A DNA stretch of 64,000 nucleotides from an uncultured Maritimibacter sp. (GCA_913063035.1 CAJXYS010000011.1:1-64000); one strand, 5' to 3'; shown: positions 15,340-27,893, counted from the stretch's first letter. A program made the numbers and translations. Notes: generated from the sequence alone by a model not told the origin.

Positions 15340-16161
15340 ATGTTCCAGCGCCAGGCCAAGCGCAGCCGGGTCGCCCGCGTCTTCTCGCTCCTGTCCCTGA
15401 CCTATCACGCCACCGTTCGCAACGTCCGGAAAGGCAGCGGCAACGCCATTCTCGGGCTGCTGAGCAACATGGCGCAGGCGGTGATCCTCGTCGCGGTCTT
15501 CTACGCGATGTTCTCGATCCTCGGGATGAAGGGCGCGCCGGTCCGGGGCGATTTCATCGTCTATCTGATGTCGGGCGTCTTTCTCTTCCTGACCCACAAC
15601 AAGGCCCTGTCGTCGGTGCTCGGGGCCGAGGGTCCGACCTCGCCGATGATGAAGCACGCGCCGATGAACACGCTGGTCAGCATCTCGTCGGCGGCGCTGG
15701 CCGCGCTCTACCTTCAGCTGCTCGCCTTCGGGGTGATCCTGATCGGCGTGCATGTCGCGTGGCGGCCGGTGGAAATCCACGACCCGGTCGGGTTGATGCG
15801 CAACTTCATGCTGGCCTGGGCCAGCGGGGCGGCCATCGGGCTCGTTTTCCTGGCCCTGAAGCCCTGGGCGCCGGGGCTCGTCCAGCTGGTGTCGATGGTC
15901 TACATGCGCGCCAACATGATCTCGAGCGGCAAGATGTTCGTGGTCAACCAGCTGCCGGGATTCCTCTTGCCCTATTTCACCTGGAACCCGCTGTTCCACA
16001 CCATCGACCAGGCGCGCGGCGCGGCCTTCGTCAACTATTTCCCACGCCACACCACCGAAACCTATCCGGCGATCCTGACCGTCACCTGCCTGATGCTGGG
16101 CTTGATGGGCGAGTTCTACACCCGCCGCCGCGCCTCCGCGAGCTGGGGCGCACGCCAGTAG
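15340..16161 (+). CDS. KpsM-like ABC-2 polysaccharide export permease
   Basis: Integral inner-membrane subunit of a capsule-type ABC exporter. About six hydrophobic segments are visible (for example GLLSNMAQAVILVAVFYAMF and FIVYLMSGVFLFLT), and WNPLFHTIDQARGAAF is the KpsM/RkpT-type C-terminal motif. It has 273 residues. GAGG 6 bases before the ATG supports the start. The ATPase partner (KpsT) that normally follows is not in this window: alkB lies convergently 18 bases downstream. It may use an ATPase encoded elsewhere, or be a remnant of a larger cluster. Confidence 0.82.
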   Translation: MFQRQAKRSRVARVFSLLSLTYHATVRNVRKGSGNAILGLLSNMAQAVILVAVFYAMFSILGMKGAPVRGDFIVYLMSGVFLFLTHNKALSSVLGAEGPTSPMMKHAPMNTLVSISSAALAALYLQLLAFGVILIGVHVAWRPVEIHDPVGLMRNFMLAWASGAAIGLVFLALKPWAPGLVQLVSMVYMRANMISSGKMFVVNQLPGFLLPYFTWNPLFHTIDQARGAAFVNYFPRHTTETYPAILTVTCLMLGLMGEFYTRRRASASWGARQ

Positions 16162-16179
16162 CCAAGGCGGCGCCGCGCG

Positions 16180-16806
16180 CTAGTCCACCACCCTGAGCGT
16201 CAGGTTGATACGCCCACCATCCGGCAGAAGCGCCGAGCTGCCGAAGCGGATCCGGTCGATCCCGTGATAGACCAGCCGCGCCGCACCCCCCATCACGATC
16301 ACGTCGCCCGATCGCAGCCAGACCGATTCCGTCTTGCCGCCGCGCGTGGTGTTGCCGATCCGGAAGAGCGCCTCGTCGCCGAGCGACACCGATACCACCG
16401 GCCAGCCGAAATCCGCCTCGTCCCGGTCCTGGTGCAGCCCCATCCTGGTGCCCTCGCCGTAATAATTGACCAGGCAGCAATCCGGGTCGCGCCGGGTGCT
16501 GCCGACCGCGCGCCAGATCGCGAGGACCGAGTCGGGAATCGGCGGCCAGGGCGTGCCGGAGGGGTGGCGGTCGATGTAGCGATAGCCGCGCCGGTCCGAA
16601 TACCAGCCGTATTTTCCGGCCGAGGTCATCCGCACCGACATTTTCCGGCCCCGAGGCGTTTCGGGCGCGAACATCGGCGCGGCCTTCGCGACCGCGCGCA
16701 GATCCTCGAGAACCCGGGCCTGCCCCGCGGCCGAAAGGAACCCGTCATACAGCGCGACACCGCGAATGCGGCGGCTCGGTTCCGGCGGGTCTGCGGGGTC
16801 GGTCAT
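16180..16806 (-). CDS. alkB: AlkB-family DNA dealkylation dioxygenase
   Basis: Fe(II)/2-oxoglutarate-dependent dioxygenase that reverses N1-methyladenine and N3-methylcytosine damage. The iron ligands His125, Asp127 (LHQDRDE) and His181 and the 2-oxoglutarate-binding Arg199 and Arg205 (RINLTLR) are all in register with E. coli AlkB. NYYGEGTRMG precedes the first His. The length of 208 residues is normal. It is convergent with the permease gene and divergent from dnaK. Confidence 0.93.
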   Translation of the reverse strand: MTDPADPPEPSRRIRGVALYDGFLSAAGQARVLEDLRAVAKAAPMFAPETPRGRKMSVRMTSAGKYGWYSDRRGYRYIDRHPSGTPWPPIPDSVLAIWRAVGSTRRDPDCCLVNYYGEGTRMGLHQDRDEADFGWPVVSVSLGDEALFRIGNTTRGGKTESVWLRSGDVIVMGGAARLVYHGIDRIRFGSSALLPDGGRINLTLRVVD

Positions 16807-16894
16807 CTGGCCTTCGGCTCCTCTGCGGGCGGCGGGCTTCGGAAAATCCTACGGATTCCCCCTCGTTCAGGTGTCATATCGCAGCCTGCGACCG

Positions 16895-16925
16895 CTTGCA
16901 GCCCCAAGGGCTCACTCCTATATAG
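16895..16925 (+). promoter_or_regulatory. Heat-shock (RpoH-type) promoter of dnaK
   Basis: CTTG (16895-16898), an 18-base spacer and CCTATATAG (16917-16925) match the alphaproteobacterial RpoH consensus CTTG-N17/18-CYTATNT. Transcription would start near 16932, giving a leader of about 100 bases before the dnaK ATG at 17033. Confidence 0.65.
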
Positions 16926-17032
16926 CCACTCGAACTTGAAGCCGGGCCGACCCGCCCGGTCATGGGGATCGGAGGCCGGAGGCCGTAATCGGATCCGGCG
17001 TCCACATATTCGCCGAAAGGAAAGGAACGGAC

Positions 17033-18955
<1,923 letters not shown>

Positions 18956-18977
18956 GACGTAACCGCGAACCTACGGG

Positions 18978-19004
18978 GGCCGGTCCGGAAAACCCGGATC
19001 GGCC
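18978..19004 (+). ncRNA. Intercistronic hairpin between dnaK and dnaJ
   Basis: An 11-bp stem (GGCCGGTCCGG against CCGGATCGGCC, one G-U pair) with a 5-base loop lies between the dnaK stop and the dnaJ start. No U-tract follows, so it is more likely a processing or mRNA-stability element that makes dnaJ less abundant than dnaK than a full terminator. Confidence 0.5.
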
Positions 19005-19031
19005 CGCGCGTTTGGCAAAGGACCGACACCC

Positions 19032-20180
19032 ATGGCAAAGCGCGACTACTACGAGGTTCTGGGCGTCTCGAAGGGCGCGTCCGACGACGAGATCAAGAAA
19101 GCCTATCGCAAGAAGGCCAAGGAACTTCACCCCGACCGGAACTCGGACAACCCCAACGCCGAGGCCCAGTTCAAGGAAGTGAACGAGGCCTATGACGCCC
19201 TGAAGGATCCCGAACGCAAAGCGGCCTATGACCGCTTCGGCCATGCGGCCTTCGACGGCAGCATGGGCGGCGGCGGCCGGCCCGGCGGCGGGTTCGGCGG
19301 CGGCAACGCCGATTTCGCCTCGGCGTTCTCGGACGTCTTCGAAGATCTTTTCGGCGATTTCATGGGCGGCGGCCGCGGCGGCGGCCAGCGCGCCACCCGT
19401 GGATCGGACCTGCGCTACAACATGCGCATCACGCTGGAAGAGGCCTTCAAGGGCATCCAGAAGACGATCAGCGTTCCCGGCTCCGTCGCGTGCGACGTCT
19501 GCCACGGCTCGGGCGCGGCCGGCGGCGCCGAACCGACCAACTGCCCGACCTGCTCCGGCATGGGCAAGGTTCGGGCGCAGCAGGGCTTCTTCACGGTGGA
19601 GCGCACCTGCCCGACCTGTTCGGGCATGGGCCAGATCATCAAGAACCCCTGCACGGCCTGCGGCGGCGCGGGACGGGTCAACAAGGACCGTTCGCTCAGC
19701 GTCAACATCCCCGCCGGTGTCGAGACCGGCACGAGAATCCGCCTGGCCGGCGAGGGCGAGGCAGGGCTGCGCGGCGGCCCCACGGGCGATCTCTACATCT
19801 TCATCGACGTGGCCGATCACCCGATCTTCGAACGCGACGGGGCGAACCTGTTCTGCAGCGTGCCCGTCAGCATGACCAGCGCCGCGCTCGGCGGCGAGAT
19901 CGAGGTGCCCACCATCGATGGCGGCCGGTCACGCGTGAAGATCCCGGCCGGCAGCCAGTCGGGCCGGCAGATGCGGCTCAAGGGCAAGGGCATGCCGCCC
20001 ATCCGCGGCGCGGGCCGGGGCGACATGTATATCGAGCTTTCCGTCGAGACGCCGGTGAACCTGTCGTCCAGGCAGAAGGAGCTGCTGCGCGAGTTCGAAA
20101 GCCTCGGCGACGGCAACAACCCGCAGAGCTCGAACTTCTTCAGCAAGGTGAAAAGCTTCTGGGACGGCATGAAGGGCTGA
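19032..20180 (+). CDS. dnaJ: Chaperone DnaJ (type I Hsp40)
   Basis: Co-chaperone that stimulates the DnaK ATPase and delivers substrates. The J domain (residues 1-70) carries HPD at 33-35; a Gly/Phe-rich linker follows (about 75-125); the zinc-binding domain has four CxxCxGxG repeats ([16 protein letters not shown] twice, CTACGGAG); then the C-terminal substrate-binding barrels. The length is 382 residues. It ends 45 bases before the convergent ribokinase gene. Confidence 0.98.
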   Translation: MAKRDYYEVLGVSKGASDDEIKKAYRKKAKELHPDRNSDNPNAEAQFKEVNEAYDALKDPERKAAYDRFGHAAFDGSMGGGGRPGGGFGGGNADFASAFSDVFEDLFGDFMGGGRGGGQRATRGSDLRYNMRITLEEAFKGIQKTISVPGSVACDVCHGSGAAGGAEPTNCPTCSGMGKVRAQQGFFTVERTCPTCSGMGQIIKNPCTACGGAGRVNKDRSLSVNIPAGVETGTRIRLAGEGEAGLRGGPTGDLYIFIDVADHPIFERDGANLFCSVPVSMTSAALGGEIEVPTIDGGRSRVKIPAGSQSGRQMRLKGKGMPPIRGAGRGDMYIELSVETPVNLSSRQKELLREFESLGDGNNPQSSNFFSKVKSFWDGMKG

Positions 20181-20225
20181 GGCCCGCCGCCACGGCGGCG
20201 CGCCGGCCCGGGCCCCCGGCCCGGG

Positions 20226-21104
20226 CTATGTCTTTCTGTCGGCGAGGAAGGCCTCGACCTCGTCGCGGGCCGGGATCGCGTCCGCCGTGCCCGGGCGCGT
20301 GACCTTCAGCGCCGCCGCGCCCGCGGCCAGTCGCATCGCCTCTTCGACCGGAAGATCGGCGTCGAGGCCGGCGGCGAAATAGCCGAGGTAAGTGTCCCCC
20401 GCACCGGTGGTGTCGACCGCGGTCACCGCGATGCCCGGAACCTCGACGATCCCGGCGTCGCCCCGCCACACGGCGCCGTCGGCCCCGTGTGTGACCAGAA
20501 CCTCGCGTACCGGCAGCGCATCGCCCGCGACGCCCAGCGCCGCGGCCAGCTGCGCGGCCTCAACGGCGTTCAGCACCAGAATGTCGATGTGGTCGGCAAC
20601 CTCGCGCACGGCCGCCGCATCGAACGGCGCGGCGGAATAGATCACCCTGCACCCCTTTGCCCGCGCCAGCCGCGCGGTGTCGCGCACGCATGACGTCTCG
20701 TTCTGCAAGAGCAGTATATCGCCGGGCCGCGCCTCGGCCAGGGCCGCGTCGATCCGGGCGCGGTCCTGCGCCCGGTTGGCGCCGGGAAAGATCACGATGG
20801 CGTTCTCGCCGGCGCCGTCCACGTTGATGATCGCGTGCCCCGTGGGCTGATCCGTCACCACGACGTGGCGCACGTCGACGCCGTAGGCGCGCAGCCGTTC
20901 CACGGCCCAGCCGCCATCCATGCCGACCGCGCCGATATGGGCGACCCGGGCGCCCGCCCGCGCGGCGGCGACCGACTGGTTCGCACCCTTGCCGCCCAGG
21001 CCGGTGCGCCGCGCCGTCGCCGCCACCGTCTCGCCCGGACCGGGCAGACGCGGCACGCCGTAGAACTGGTCGGCGTTGATGGAGCCGAGGTTGAAGATCG
21101 TCAT
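20226..21104 (-). CDS. rbsK: Ribokinase (PfkB family)
   Basis: ATP-dependent kinase of the PfkB family, most like ribokinase. N-terminal signature GGKGANQSVAAARAGA; C-terminal signature TTGAGDTYLGYFAAGL, where Asp of GAGD is the catalytic base. It has 292 residues. ATG at 21104 overlaps the maeB stop by 4 bases (ATGA). No ribose transporter or repressor is nearby, so the true substrate could be another sugar or nucleoside. Confidence 0.85.
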   Translation of the reverse strand: MTIFNLGSINADQFYGVPRLPGPGETVAATARRTGLGGKGANQSVAAARAGARVAHIGAVGMDGGWAVERLRAYGVDVRHVVVTDQPTGHAIINVDGAGENAIVIFPGANRAQDRARIDAALAEARPGDILLLQNETSCVRDTARLARAKGCRVIYSAAPFDAAAVREVADHIDILVLNAVEAAQLAAALGVAGDALPVREVLVTHGADGAVWRGDAGIVEVPGIAVTAVDTTGAGDTYLGYFAAGLDADLPVEEAMRLAAGAAALKVTRPGTADAIPARDEVEAFLADRKT

Positions 21105-23365
21105 GACTCGCCGACGCGGCAGGCCGCCATCACCGCCATGTTCAGGATATCGTTCACCGTCGAGGTGGTGGAGCAGAGCTGCAAGGGCCGGTCGACGCCC
21201 GTCAGGATCGGGCCGATCACCGTGGCCTCGCCCATCTCCTGCATCAGCTTGACCGAGATGGAGGCCGAGTGCCGCGCCGGCACCACGAGGATGTTCGCCG
21301 GGCCGCTCAGCCGCTGGAAGGGATAGTTGGCCTGCACCTCGGGGTTCAGCGCCACGTCGACGGTCATCTCGCCCTCGTACTCGAAATCGGCGCCCCGCCG
21401 GTCGAGCAGCGCCGGGGCCTCGTGCATCTTCTCGGCCCTTTCCGAGCGCGGGTAGCCGAAATTGGAGAAGCTGACGAAGGCGACCCGCGGCTCCAGCCCC
21501 AGCGTCCGCGCGACCCGCGCCGTGCTGGTCGCGATATCGGCCATGTCGTCGGCCAGCGGCCATTCATGCACCAGCGTATCCGCGATCAGGACGATCCGCC
21601 CCCGCCGCAGAACCGCCGTCGCCGCCATCGCCCCGCTGCCGGGGGTCACGTCGAAGACGTGGTTGATCAGGTCCATCACATGGGCCGATTTCCGCGTCGC
21701 GCCGGTGATCATGCCGTCGCCATGCCCATGCGCCAGCATCAGCGACGAGAAGACGTGCCGGTCACGCGCCGCCATGCGATGAATGTCGTGCTGGTCGTAG
21801 CCCTTGCGCTGAAGCCGCTGGTAGAGAAACGCCTTGTATGTCTCGAGATGCGTGGTGTTGGCCGCGTTGACGACCTCCAGCTCCCGCACGGCGTCGCCCA
21901 GCCCGGCCGTTTCCAGCTTCTGTTTCACGTCGGCCTCGCGTCCCACGACGATCGCCTTGCCAAGGCCCGACCGCTGCCAGGCCACGGCCGCGCGCAGCAC
22001 GCGCGGGTCGTCGCCCTCGGCAAAGATCATCCGCGCCTGGGCGTGGCGGGCGCGCGCATAGAGCCCCTGCAGGATCGAGGCGGTGGGATCCATCCGCGCC
22101 TTCAGGTCATGCTCGTAGCGATCCATGTCGACGATCGGCCGCCGCGCGACGCCCGTGTCCATGCCCGCCTTCGCCACCGCCGGCGGCACGGTGTGAATGA
22201 GCCGCGGGTCAAAGGGGGTCGGGATGATGTAGTCGCGCCCGAAGGTCAGCTTGCGGCCATAGGCCATCGCCACCTCGTCCGGCACGTCCTCGCGCGCCAG
22301 GCGCGCCAGGGCCTCGGCACAGGCGATCTTCATCTCGTCGTTGATGGCGCGGGCGTTCACATCCAGCGCGCCGCGGAAGAGATAGGGAAACCCGAGGACG
22401 TTATTGACCTGGTTCGGGTAGTCGCTGCGCCCGGTCGCTACGATGGCATCGGGCCGCACGTCATGTGCCTCTTCCGGGGAGATCTCGGGATCGGGATTGG
22501 CCATGGCGAAGATCACCGGGTTGTCGGCCATGCTCTCGACCATGTCCTGGGTGACCGCGCCCTTGACCGAGACGCCGAGGAAGACGTCGGCGCCCTTCAT
22601 CGCCTCTTCGAGCGTGCGATGGTCGGTCTTCACGGCATGCGCCGACTTCCACTGGTTCATGCCCTCGGTGCGGCCCTGGTAGATCACGCCCTTCGTGTCG
22701 CAGGCGATGCATTTCGCCGGGTCGGCGCCCATCGCCTTGATCAGTTCGAGACAGGCGATGCCGGCCGCGCCCGCACCGTTGAGCACGATCCGGCAGTCTT
22801 CCAGCCTCTTGCCCGACAGGTGCAGCGCGTTGATCAGCCCCGCCGCGCAGATCACCGCCGTCCCGTGCTGGTCGTCGTGGAACACCGGAATGTCCATCAG
22901 CTCTTTCAGGCGCTGCTCGATGATGAAGCATTCCGGCGCCTTGATGTCCTCGAGGTTGATGCCGCCGAAGGACGGACCCAGCAGCTTCACCGCGTTGATG
23001 AAGGCGTCCGGATCCTCGGTATCCACCTCGAGATCGATGGAGTTGATGTCGGCGAAGCGCTTGAAGAGCACCGCCTTGCCCTCCATCACCGGCTTGGAGG
23101 CGAGCGCGCCGAGATTGCCCATGCCCAGGATCGCGGTGCCGTTGGAGATCACCGCGACCATGTTGCCCTTGGTGGTGTAGTCATAGGCCGTTTCGGGCCG
23201 GTCGGCGATGGCCTGTACCGGCACGGCCACGCCCGGGCTGTAGGCCAGGCTCAGATCGCGCTGCGTGGTCATCGGCGTCGAGGCGTTGACCTCGAGCTTG
23301 CCCGGCTTCGGCTCCAGGTGATAGGCGAGCGCCTCTTCGTCGGTGAATCTGTTCTTGCGGGCCAT
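21101..23365 (-). CDS. maeB: NADP-dependent malic enzyme MaeB with C-terminal phosphotransacetylase-like domain
   Basis: Oxidative decarboxylation of malate to pyruvate, producing NADPH. The N-terminal catalytic half (about 1-430) shows [18 protein letters not shown] and the NAD(P)-binding [12 protein letters not shown]; the C-terminal 320 residues resemble phosphate acetyltransferase and are usually regulatory (acetyl-CoA sensing) in this family. The length of 754 residues is standard. ATG at 23365 has GGAGGAGAG upstream. It is divergent from mutS and coupled to rbsK. Confidence 0.95.
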   Translation of the reverse strand: MARKNRFTDEEALAYHLEPKPGKLEVNASTPMTTQRDLSLAYSPGVAVPVQAIADRPETAYDYTTKGNMVAVISNGTAILGMGNLGALASKPVMEGKAVLFKRFADINSIDLEVDTEDPDAFINAVKLLGPSFGGINLEDIKAPECFIIEQRLKELMDIPVFHDDQHGTAVICAAGLINALHLSGKRLEDCRIVLNGAGAAGIACLELIKAMGADPAKCIACDTKGVIYQGRTEGMNQWKSAHAVKTDHRTLEEAMKGADVFLGVSVKGAVTQDMVESMADNPVIFAMANPDPEISPEEAHDVRPDAIVATGRSDYPNQVNNVLGFPYLFRGALDVNARAINDEMKIACAEALARLAREDVPDEVAMAYGRKLTFGRDYIIPTPFDPRLIHTVPPAVAKAGMDTGVARRPIVDMDRYEHDLKARMDPTASILQGLYARARHAQARMIFAEGDDPRVLRAAVAWQRSGLGKAIVVGREADVKQKLETAGLGDAVRELEVVNAANTTHLETYKAFLYQRLQRKGYDQHDIHRMAARDRHVFSSLMLAHGHGDGMITGATRKSAHVMDLINHVFDVTPGSGAMAATAVLRRGRIVLIADTLVHEWPLADDMADIATSTARVARTLGLEPRVAFVSFSNFGYPRSERAEKMHEAPALLDRRGADFEYEGEMTVDVALNPEVQANYPFQRLSGPANILVVPARHSASISVKLMQEMGEATVIGPILTGVDRPLQLCSTTSTVNDILNMAVMAACRVGES

Positions 23366-23493
23366 GCGTGCCTCTCCTCCGTCCCAGATCGCGTGATACA
23401 GCCTCGGCAGCGCGCCCACAACTGATTGCCGGTTTCGGCTTTCCCCCTCCGGGGCGCTTCGTTAGATTCCGGTCCGACAGGTTGGGGGGCCGC

Positions 23494-26184
23494 GTGAACG
23501 TCGAGAAACCGTCCGTAACGCCTATGATGGCGCAGTATCTCGAGTTGAAGGAGCAGTATCCCGACGCGCTGCTCTTCTACCGCATGGGTGATTTCTACGA
23601 GATGTTCTTCGAGGATGCCGCGGCGGCGGCCGAGTCGCTCGACATCGCGCTAACCAAGCGCGGCAAGCATCTGGGCCAGGATATCCCGATGTGCGGCGTC
23701 CCGGTCCATTCGGCCGAAAGCTACCTTCTGACCCTGATCCGCAAGGGGTTCCGCGTCGCGGTCTGCGAGCAGATGGAAGACCCGGCCGAGGCCAAGAAGC
23801 GCGGCTCCAAGGCGGTGGTGAAGCGTGACGTGGTGCGGCTCGTGACCCCCGGCACGCTGACCGAGGATGCGCTTCTGGAGGCCCGCAGCCACAATTTCCT
23901 CGCCGCCTTTGCCGAGGTTCGCGACGGCGCCGCGCTGGCCTGGGTCGATATCTCTACCGGGGAGTTTCGCGTGATGCCCTGCGCCGCGGTGCGGCTCGGC
24001 CCGCAACTGGCCCGGCTCGCCCCGCGCGAGGTGCTGCTGCCCGAGACGCTCGAGGCCAGCTATCGCGCGGCGGTCGAGGATACGGGCGCGGCCCTGACTC
24101 CGATGGCGCGGGCGAGTTTCGACAGCACGGCCGCGGAAAAGCGTCTGCAGGCGCTTTACGGGGTCGGTGCGCTGGACGGGTTTGGCAGTTTCGGCCGGGC
24201 GGAACTGGCGGCGATGGGCGCGATCGTCGAGTACCTGGAGATCACGCAAAAGGGCAAGCTGCCGCTGCTGCGCCCGCCGGTGCGCGAGGCGCAGCACCAG
24301 GCGATGCAGATCGACGGCGCGACCCGGCGCAATCTCGAGCTGACCGCCAGCCTGAACGGCGGGCGGGCCGGCTCGCTCCTGGCGGTGATCGACCGCACCG
24401 TGACGGCCGGCGGCGCGCGCCTGCTGGAGCGGCGGCTGAGCAGCCCCTCGGCCGATCTAAGGACGGTGCAGACCCGGCAGGACGGGGTAAGCTTCCTGGT
24501 CGAGAACGACAGCCTGCGCGACGCGCTGCGCACGGCCCTGCGCCGCATCCCCGACATGGACCGTGCGCTGTCGCGGCTGGCGCTCGAGCGCGGGGGGCCG
24601 CGGGACCTGGCCGCGATCCGGGTCGGCCTGACCCAGGCGGCAGGGCTGCCCGCGATCCTCGACGGCGCGGAGCTGCCGGAGATCCTGGCCGAGGCCCTGG
24701 CCGAAACGGCGGGCCATAACGACACCCTCGATCTGCTCGACAGCGCGCTGGTGGCCGAGCCGCCGCTGATGGCCCGCGACGGCGGTTTCGTCGCCGGCGG
24801 CTTCGACGGCGATCTCGACGAAGCGCGGACGCTGCGCGACGAGGGCCGCGGCGTGATCGCGGGATTGCAGGCGCAATATATCGACCAGGCCGGGGTCAAT
24901 TCCCTGAAGATCAAGCACAACAACGTGCTGGGCTATTTCATCGAGACCCCGGCCACCCATGCCGGGCGGATGATGAGCCCGCCGCTGTCGGAGACCTTCA
25001 TCCACCGCCAGACGACCGCCAACGCGGTGCGCTTCACCACGGTCGAGCTGTCCGAGCTGGAGACGAAGATCCTCAACGCCGGAAGCCGCGCGCTGGAGAT
25101 CGAGAAGCGCATCTTCGAGGCCCTGCGCGCCGCCGTGGTTGACTCGGCCGCCGGCATCGGCGCCGCGGCGCGGGCGCTGGCGGAAATCGACCTCGCCGCC
25201 GCGCTGGCGGAGCTTGCCGTCGCCGAGGACTGGTGCCGGCCAGAGATCGACGGCTCGCGCCGGTTCGAGATCGCGGGCGGGCGCCACCCGGTCGTGGAGC
25301 GGGCTCTCAAGGCCGAGGGCGCGCCCTTCATCGCCAATGACTGCGCCCTGTCGAATGACGGGGACGGCGCGCATATCTGGCTGCTGACGGGCCCCAACAT
25401 GGCCGGCAAGTCGACCTTCCTGCGCCAGAACGCGCTGATCGCGATCCTTGCGCAGATGGGGGGCTGGGTGCCGGCCCAAAGCGCATCTATAGGTCTGATA
25501 TCACAGCTTTTTTCGCGCGTGGGTGCATCTGACGACCTGGCGCGTGGCCGGTCCACCTTCATGGTGGAAATGGTCGAGACCGCCGCCATCCTGAACCAGG
25601 CCGACGACCGCGCGCTGGTGATCCTCGACGAGATCGGGCGCGGCACCGCGACCTATGACGGGCTCTCCATCGCCTGGGCGACGCTCGAACACCTGCACGA
25701 GCAGAACCGCTGCCGCGCGCTTTTCGCGACCCATTACCACGAGCTGACCAAGCTCTCGGCGCGGCTCGACGGGCTGGAAAACGCCACGGTGTCGGTCAAG
25801 GAATGGGAGGGGGAGGTCATCTTCCTGCACGAGGTGCACAAGGGCGCCGCGGACCGGTCTTACGGCGTGCAGGTGGCACGGCTCGCCGGGCTGCCGGCAA
25901 GTGTCGTGGACCGCGCCCGCGTGGTGCTGGAGGCCCTTGAGAAAGGCGACCGGGAAAAGGGATCCGGCGCCGAAACGCTGGTCGATGACCTGCCGCTGTT
26001 TTCGGCCGCGCCGGCGGCGCCCGCCCCGCGAAACGCCGCCCCGGCGCCGTCGCCTGTGGAGAACCGCCTCAGGGCGGCCCATCCCGACGACCTGACGCCG
26101 CGCGAAGCCCTGGATCTGGTCTACGAGCTGCGGGGCTTATTGGACGGTCACCCGTCCTCGGACTCCGACCCCTCGTTTTCCTGA
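23494..26184 (+). CDS. mutS: DNA mismatch repair protein MutS
   Basis: Recognises base mismatches and starts repair with MutL. The N-terminal mismatch-binding domain carries the Phe-x-Glu element in [11 protein letters not shown]; the ATPase has Walker [10 protein letters not shown] (about residue 633), Walker [16 protein letters not shown] and the ATHYHEL motif. I use GTG 23494 ([12 protein letters not shown]) because GGGG lies just upstream and the protein then starts where the family starts, giving 896 residues. The last 37 bases overlap the convergent grpE gene. Confidence 0.97.
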   Translation: MNVEKPSVTPMMAQYLELKEQYPDALLFYRMGDFYEMFFEDAAAAAESLDIALTKRGKHLGQDIPMCGVPVHSAESYLLTLIRKGFRVAVCEQMEDPAEAKKRGSKAVVKRDVVRLVTPGTLTEDALLEARSHNFLAAFAEVRDGAALAWVDISTGEFRVMPCAAVRLGPQLARLAPREVLLPETLEASYRAAVEDTGAALTPMARASFDSTAAEKRLQALYGVGALDGFGSFGRAELAAMGAIVEYLEITQKGKLPLLRPPVREAQHQAMQIDGATRRNLELTASLNGGRAGSLLAVIDRTVTAGGARLLERRLSSPSADLRTVQTRQDGVSFLVENDSLRDALRTALRRIPDMDRALSRLALERGGPRDLAAIRVGLTQAAGLPAILDGAELPEILAEALAETAGHNDTLDLLDSALVAEPPLMARDGGFVAGGFDGDLDEARTLRDEGRGVIAGLQAQYIDQAGVNSLKIKHNNVLGYFIETPATHAGRMMSPPLSETFIHRQTTANAVRFTTVELSELETKILNAGSRALEIEKRIFEALRAAVVDSAAGIGAAARALAEIDLAAALAELAVAEDWCRPEIDGSRRFEIAGGRHPVVERALKAEGAPFIANDCALSNDGDGAHIWLLTGPNMAGKSTFLRQNALIAILAQMGGWVPAQSASIGLISQLFSRVGASDDLARGRSTFMVEMVETAAILNQADDRALVILDEIGRGTATYDGLSIAWATLEHLHEQNRCRALFATHYHELTKLSARLDGLENATVSVKEWEGEVIFLHEVHKGAADRSYGVQVARLAGLPASVVDRARVVLEALEKGDREKGSGAETLVDDLPLFSAAPAAPAPRNAAPAPSPVENRLRAAHPDDLTPREALDLVYELRGLLDGHPSSDSDPSFS

Positions 26185-26747
26185 CCCGCCGGGGTCGAGG
26201 ACACGCCGACCTGCGCCGGGCGCAGAAGCCTGTCGTGAATGGTGAAGCCCTCGACCATCACCTGCACGATGTTGCCCTGTTTCACGCTGGGCACCGGGGC
26301 CTCGAACATGGCCTGGTGAAGCTGCGGGTCGAACGGGTCGCCCACCTGCGGTGAAACGGGCTCGATCCCGTGCTTGGCAAAGGCGTTGACCAGTTCGCGC
26401 AGGGTCAGCTCGACGCCCTCGACGACGCTCTTGGCCGTCTCGCGCTCCGCCTCGTCCATGGCGGCGAGCGCACGGTTGAGGTTGTCGTAGACGGGCAGAA
26501 GGTCCCGGGCCAGCTTGGTGCCGCCGTAGATCTCGGCTTCGCGGCGGTCGCGCTCGCCACGCTTGCGCACGTTCTCGGCATCGGCCATGGCGCGCAGCAG
26601 GCGATCCTTCAGTTCGTCCCGCTCGGCGCGGAGCGCGTCCGTCTCGCCATCCTCGGCCAGGGCGTCCAGCCCCTCGCCTTCGGCGGGGGCCGTCTCTTCC
26701 GCGACCGCTGTCTCTTCTGCCATTTCGTCCCGTTTCGGTTCGGACAT
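26148..26747 (-). CDS. grpE: Nucleotide exchange factor GrpE
   Basis: Releases ADP from DnaK during the chaperone cycle. An acidic, disordered N-terminus (about 1-50) is followed by the long dimer helix and the beta domain with [13 protein letters not shown] and [20 protein letters not shown]. It has 199 residues. ATG 26747 is preceded by AGAGG at 8-base spacing. The gene follows hrcA by 16 bases, as in many bacteria, so the HrcA repressor and GrpE are co-transcribed. Its 3' end runs into the end of mutS. Confidence 0.97.
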   Translation of the reverse strand: MSEPKRDEMAEETAVAEETAPAEGEGLDALAEDGETDALRAERDELKDRLLRAMADAENVRKRGERDRREAEIYGGTKLARDLLPVYDNLNRALAAMDEAERETAKSVVEGVELTLRELVNAFAKHGIEPVSPQVGDPFDPQLHQAMFEAPVPSVKQGNIVQVMVEGFTIHDRLLRPAQVGVSSTPAGQENEGSESEDG

Positions 26748-26763
26748 TCCTGTCACCTCTTGC

Positions 26764-27828
26764 TCAGCTCTGGTCGGACAGGGCCCTGCCGACCAATTGC
26801 GCCGTGTAGTCCACGATGGGAACGATCCGCCCGTAATTCAGCCGGGTCGGTCCGATCACGCCCACGGCGCCGACAATCTTCCGGTCCGCGTTCATATATG
26901 GAGAGACCACCAGAGAGGAACCCGATAACGAAAAAAGTTTGTTCTCTGCGCCGATGAAAATGCGCACGCCGTCGCCTTCCTCGGTCAGTTCGAGGAACTG
27001 GGCGATGTCGCGCTTGCGCTCGAGGTCGTCGAAAAGCTCGCGCACCCGCGCCAGGTCTTCCGCCGCCTCCATCTCTTCGAGCAGATTCGCCCGGCCGCGC
27101 ACGATCAGCCGTTCATGCAGAACGCCCTCGTTTTCCCAGACGGCCAGCCCGTTCTCGACCATCTGCTGGGCGAGGATGTCCAGCTCTCGCCGGCGGTCGG
27201 CGATGTCGCGTTCCATGACCGCGCGCAGTTCCGACAGCGTCTTGCCCTCGGCCACGGCGTTCAGGAAATTCGCCGCCTCGCGCATCGCGGACGGGGTCTG
27301 CCCGATCGGCGGGGTGAAGATCCGGTTCTCGACATGACCGTCGGCGGTCACCAGCACCACAAGCGCGCGGTCCGGGCCCAGCGCGACGAATTCCACGTGC
27401 TTGATCGGCGCCTCGTGCTTGGGCGCCAGCACCAGGCTCGCACCCTGGGTCAGGCCCGACAGCATCGATCCCGCACGGTCCAGCATGGTCGACATGTCGC
27501 GCTTGTCGTTGCCGATCGTGTTCTCGATCTGCATCCGCTCCTCGGCCGAGATATCGCCCACCTCGAGCAGCCCGTCGACGAACAGGCGCAGCCCGACATG
27601 CGTGGGCACGCGGCCGGCCGAGATATGCGGGCTGTCGAGCAGGCCGAGATACTCGAGATCCTGCATCACGTTGCGGATCGTCGCCGGCGAGACCTTTTCG
27701 GTCATCGACCGCGCCAGCGTGCGCGAGCCGACCGGCGCGCCGGTGTCGAGATACGCCTCGACCAGCCGCCGGAAAACCTCTCGGCTGCGCTCGTTCATTT
27801 CTGCCAACAGGCTGGACCCGTCGTTCAT
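26764..27828 (-). CDS. hrcA: Heat-inducible transcription repressor HrcA
   Basis: Repressor that binds CIRCE operators of chaperone operons. An N-terminal winged helix (about 1-85; [18 protein letters not shown] and [18 protein letters not shown]) is followed by the GAF-like dimerisation domain, ending [18 protein letters not shown]. It has 354 residues. ATG 27828 (MNDGSS). No CIRCE inverted repeat is visible in the window, including upstream of dnaK, hrcA and grpE, so the target (typically groESL in this group) lies elsewhere. Confidence 0.96.
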   Translation of the reverse strand: MNDGSSLLAEMNERSREVFRRLVEAYLDTGAPVGSRTLARSMTEKVSPATIRNVMQDLEYLGLLDSPHISAGRVPTHVGLRLFVDGLLEVGDISAEERMQIENTIGNDKRDMSTMLDRAGSMLSGLTQGASLVLAPKHEAPIKHVEFVALGPDRALVVLVTADGHVENRIFTPPIGQTPSAMREAANFLNAVAEGKTLSELRAVMERDIADRRRELDILAQQMVENGLAVWENEGVLHERLIVRGRANLLEEMEAAEDLARVRELFDDLERKRDIAQFLELTEEGDGVRIFIGAENKLFSLSGSSLVVSPYMNADRKIVGAVGVIGPTRLNYGRIVPIVDYTAQLVGRALSDQS

Positions 27829-27865
27829 TGCCTCGAACCTGCCTGGTGCATCACGGCTGCCGGCC

Positions 27866-27893
27866 ATTAAACCGCGCCCGCCGCCAAGATCAA
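27866..27893 (-). promoter_or_regulatory. Sigma-70-type promoter of hrcA-grpE
   Basis: On the minus strand TTGATC (-35), a 16-base spacer and TTTAAT (-10, five of six consensus bases) stand about 38 bases before the hrcA start. It predicts vegetative expression of the repressor operon, in contrast to the heat-shock-type promoter of dnaK. Confidence 0.45.

Noticed and set aside
16807-17032. CIRCE element upstream of dnaK
   Set aside because: No TTAGCACTC-N9-GAGTGCTAA repeat is present; an RpoH-type promoter explains the region better.
20181-20225. GC-rich repeats between dnaJ and rbsK as a bidirectional terminator
   Set aside because: Self-complementary GGCCCGGG words are present but no T-tract follows on either strand, so I do not call it.
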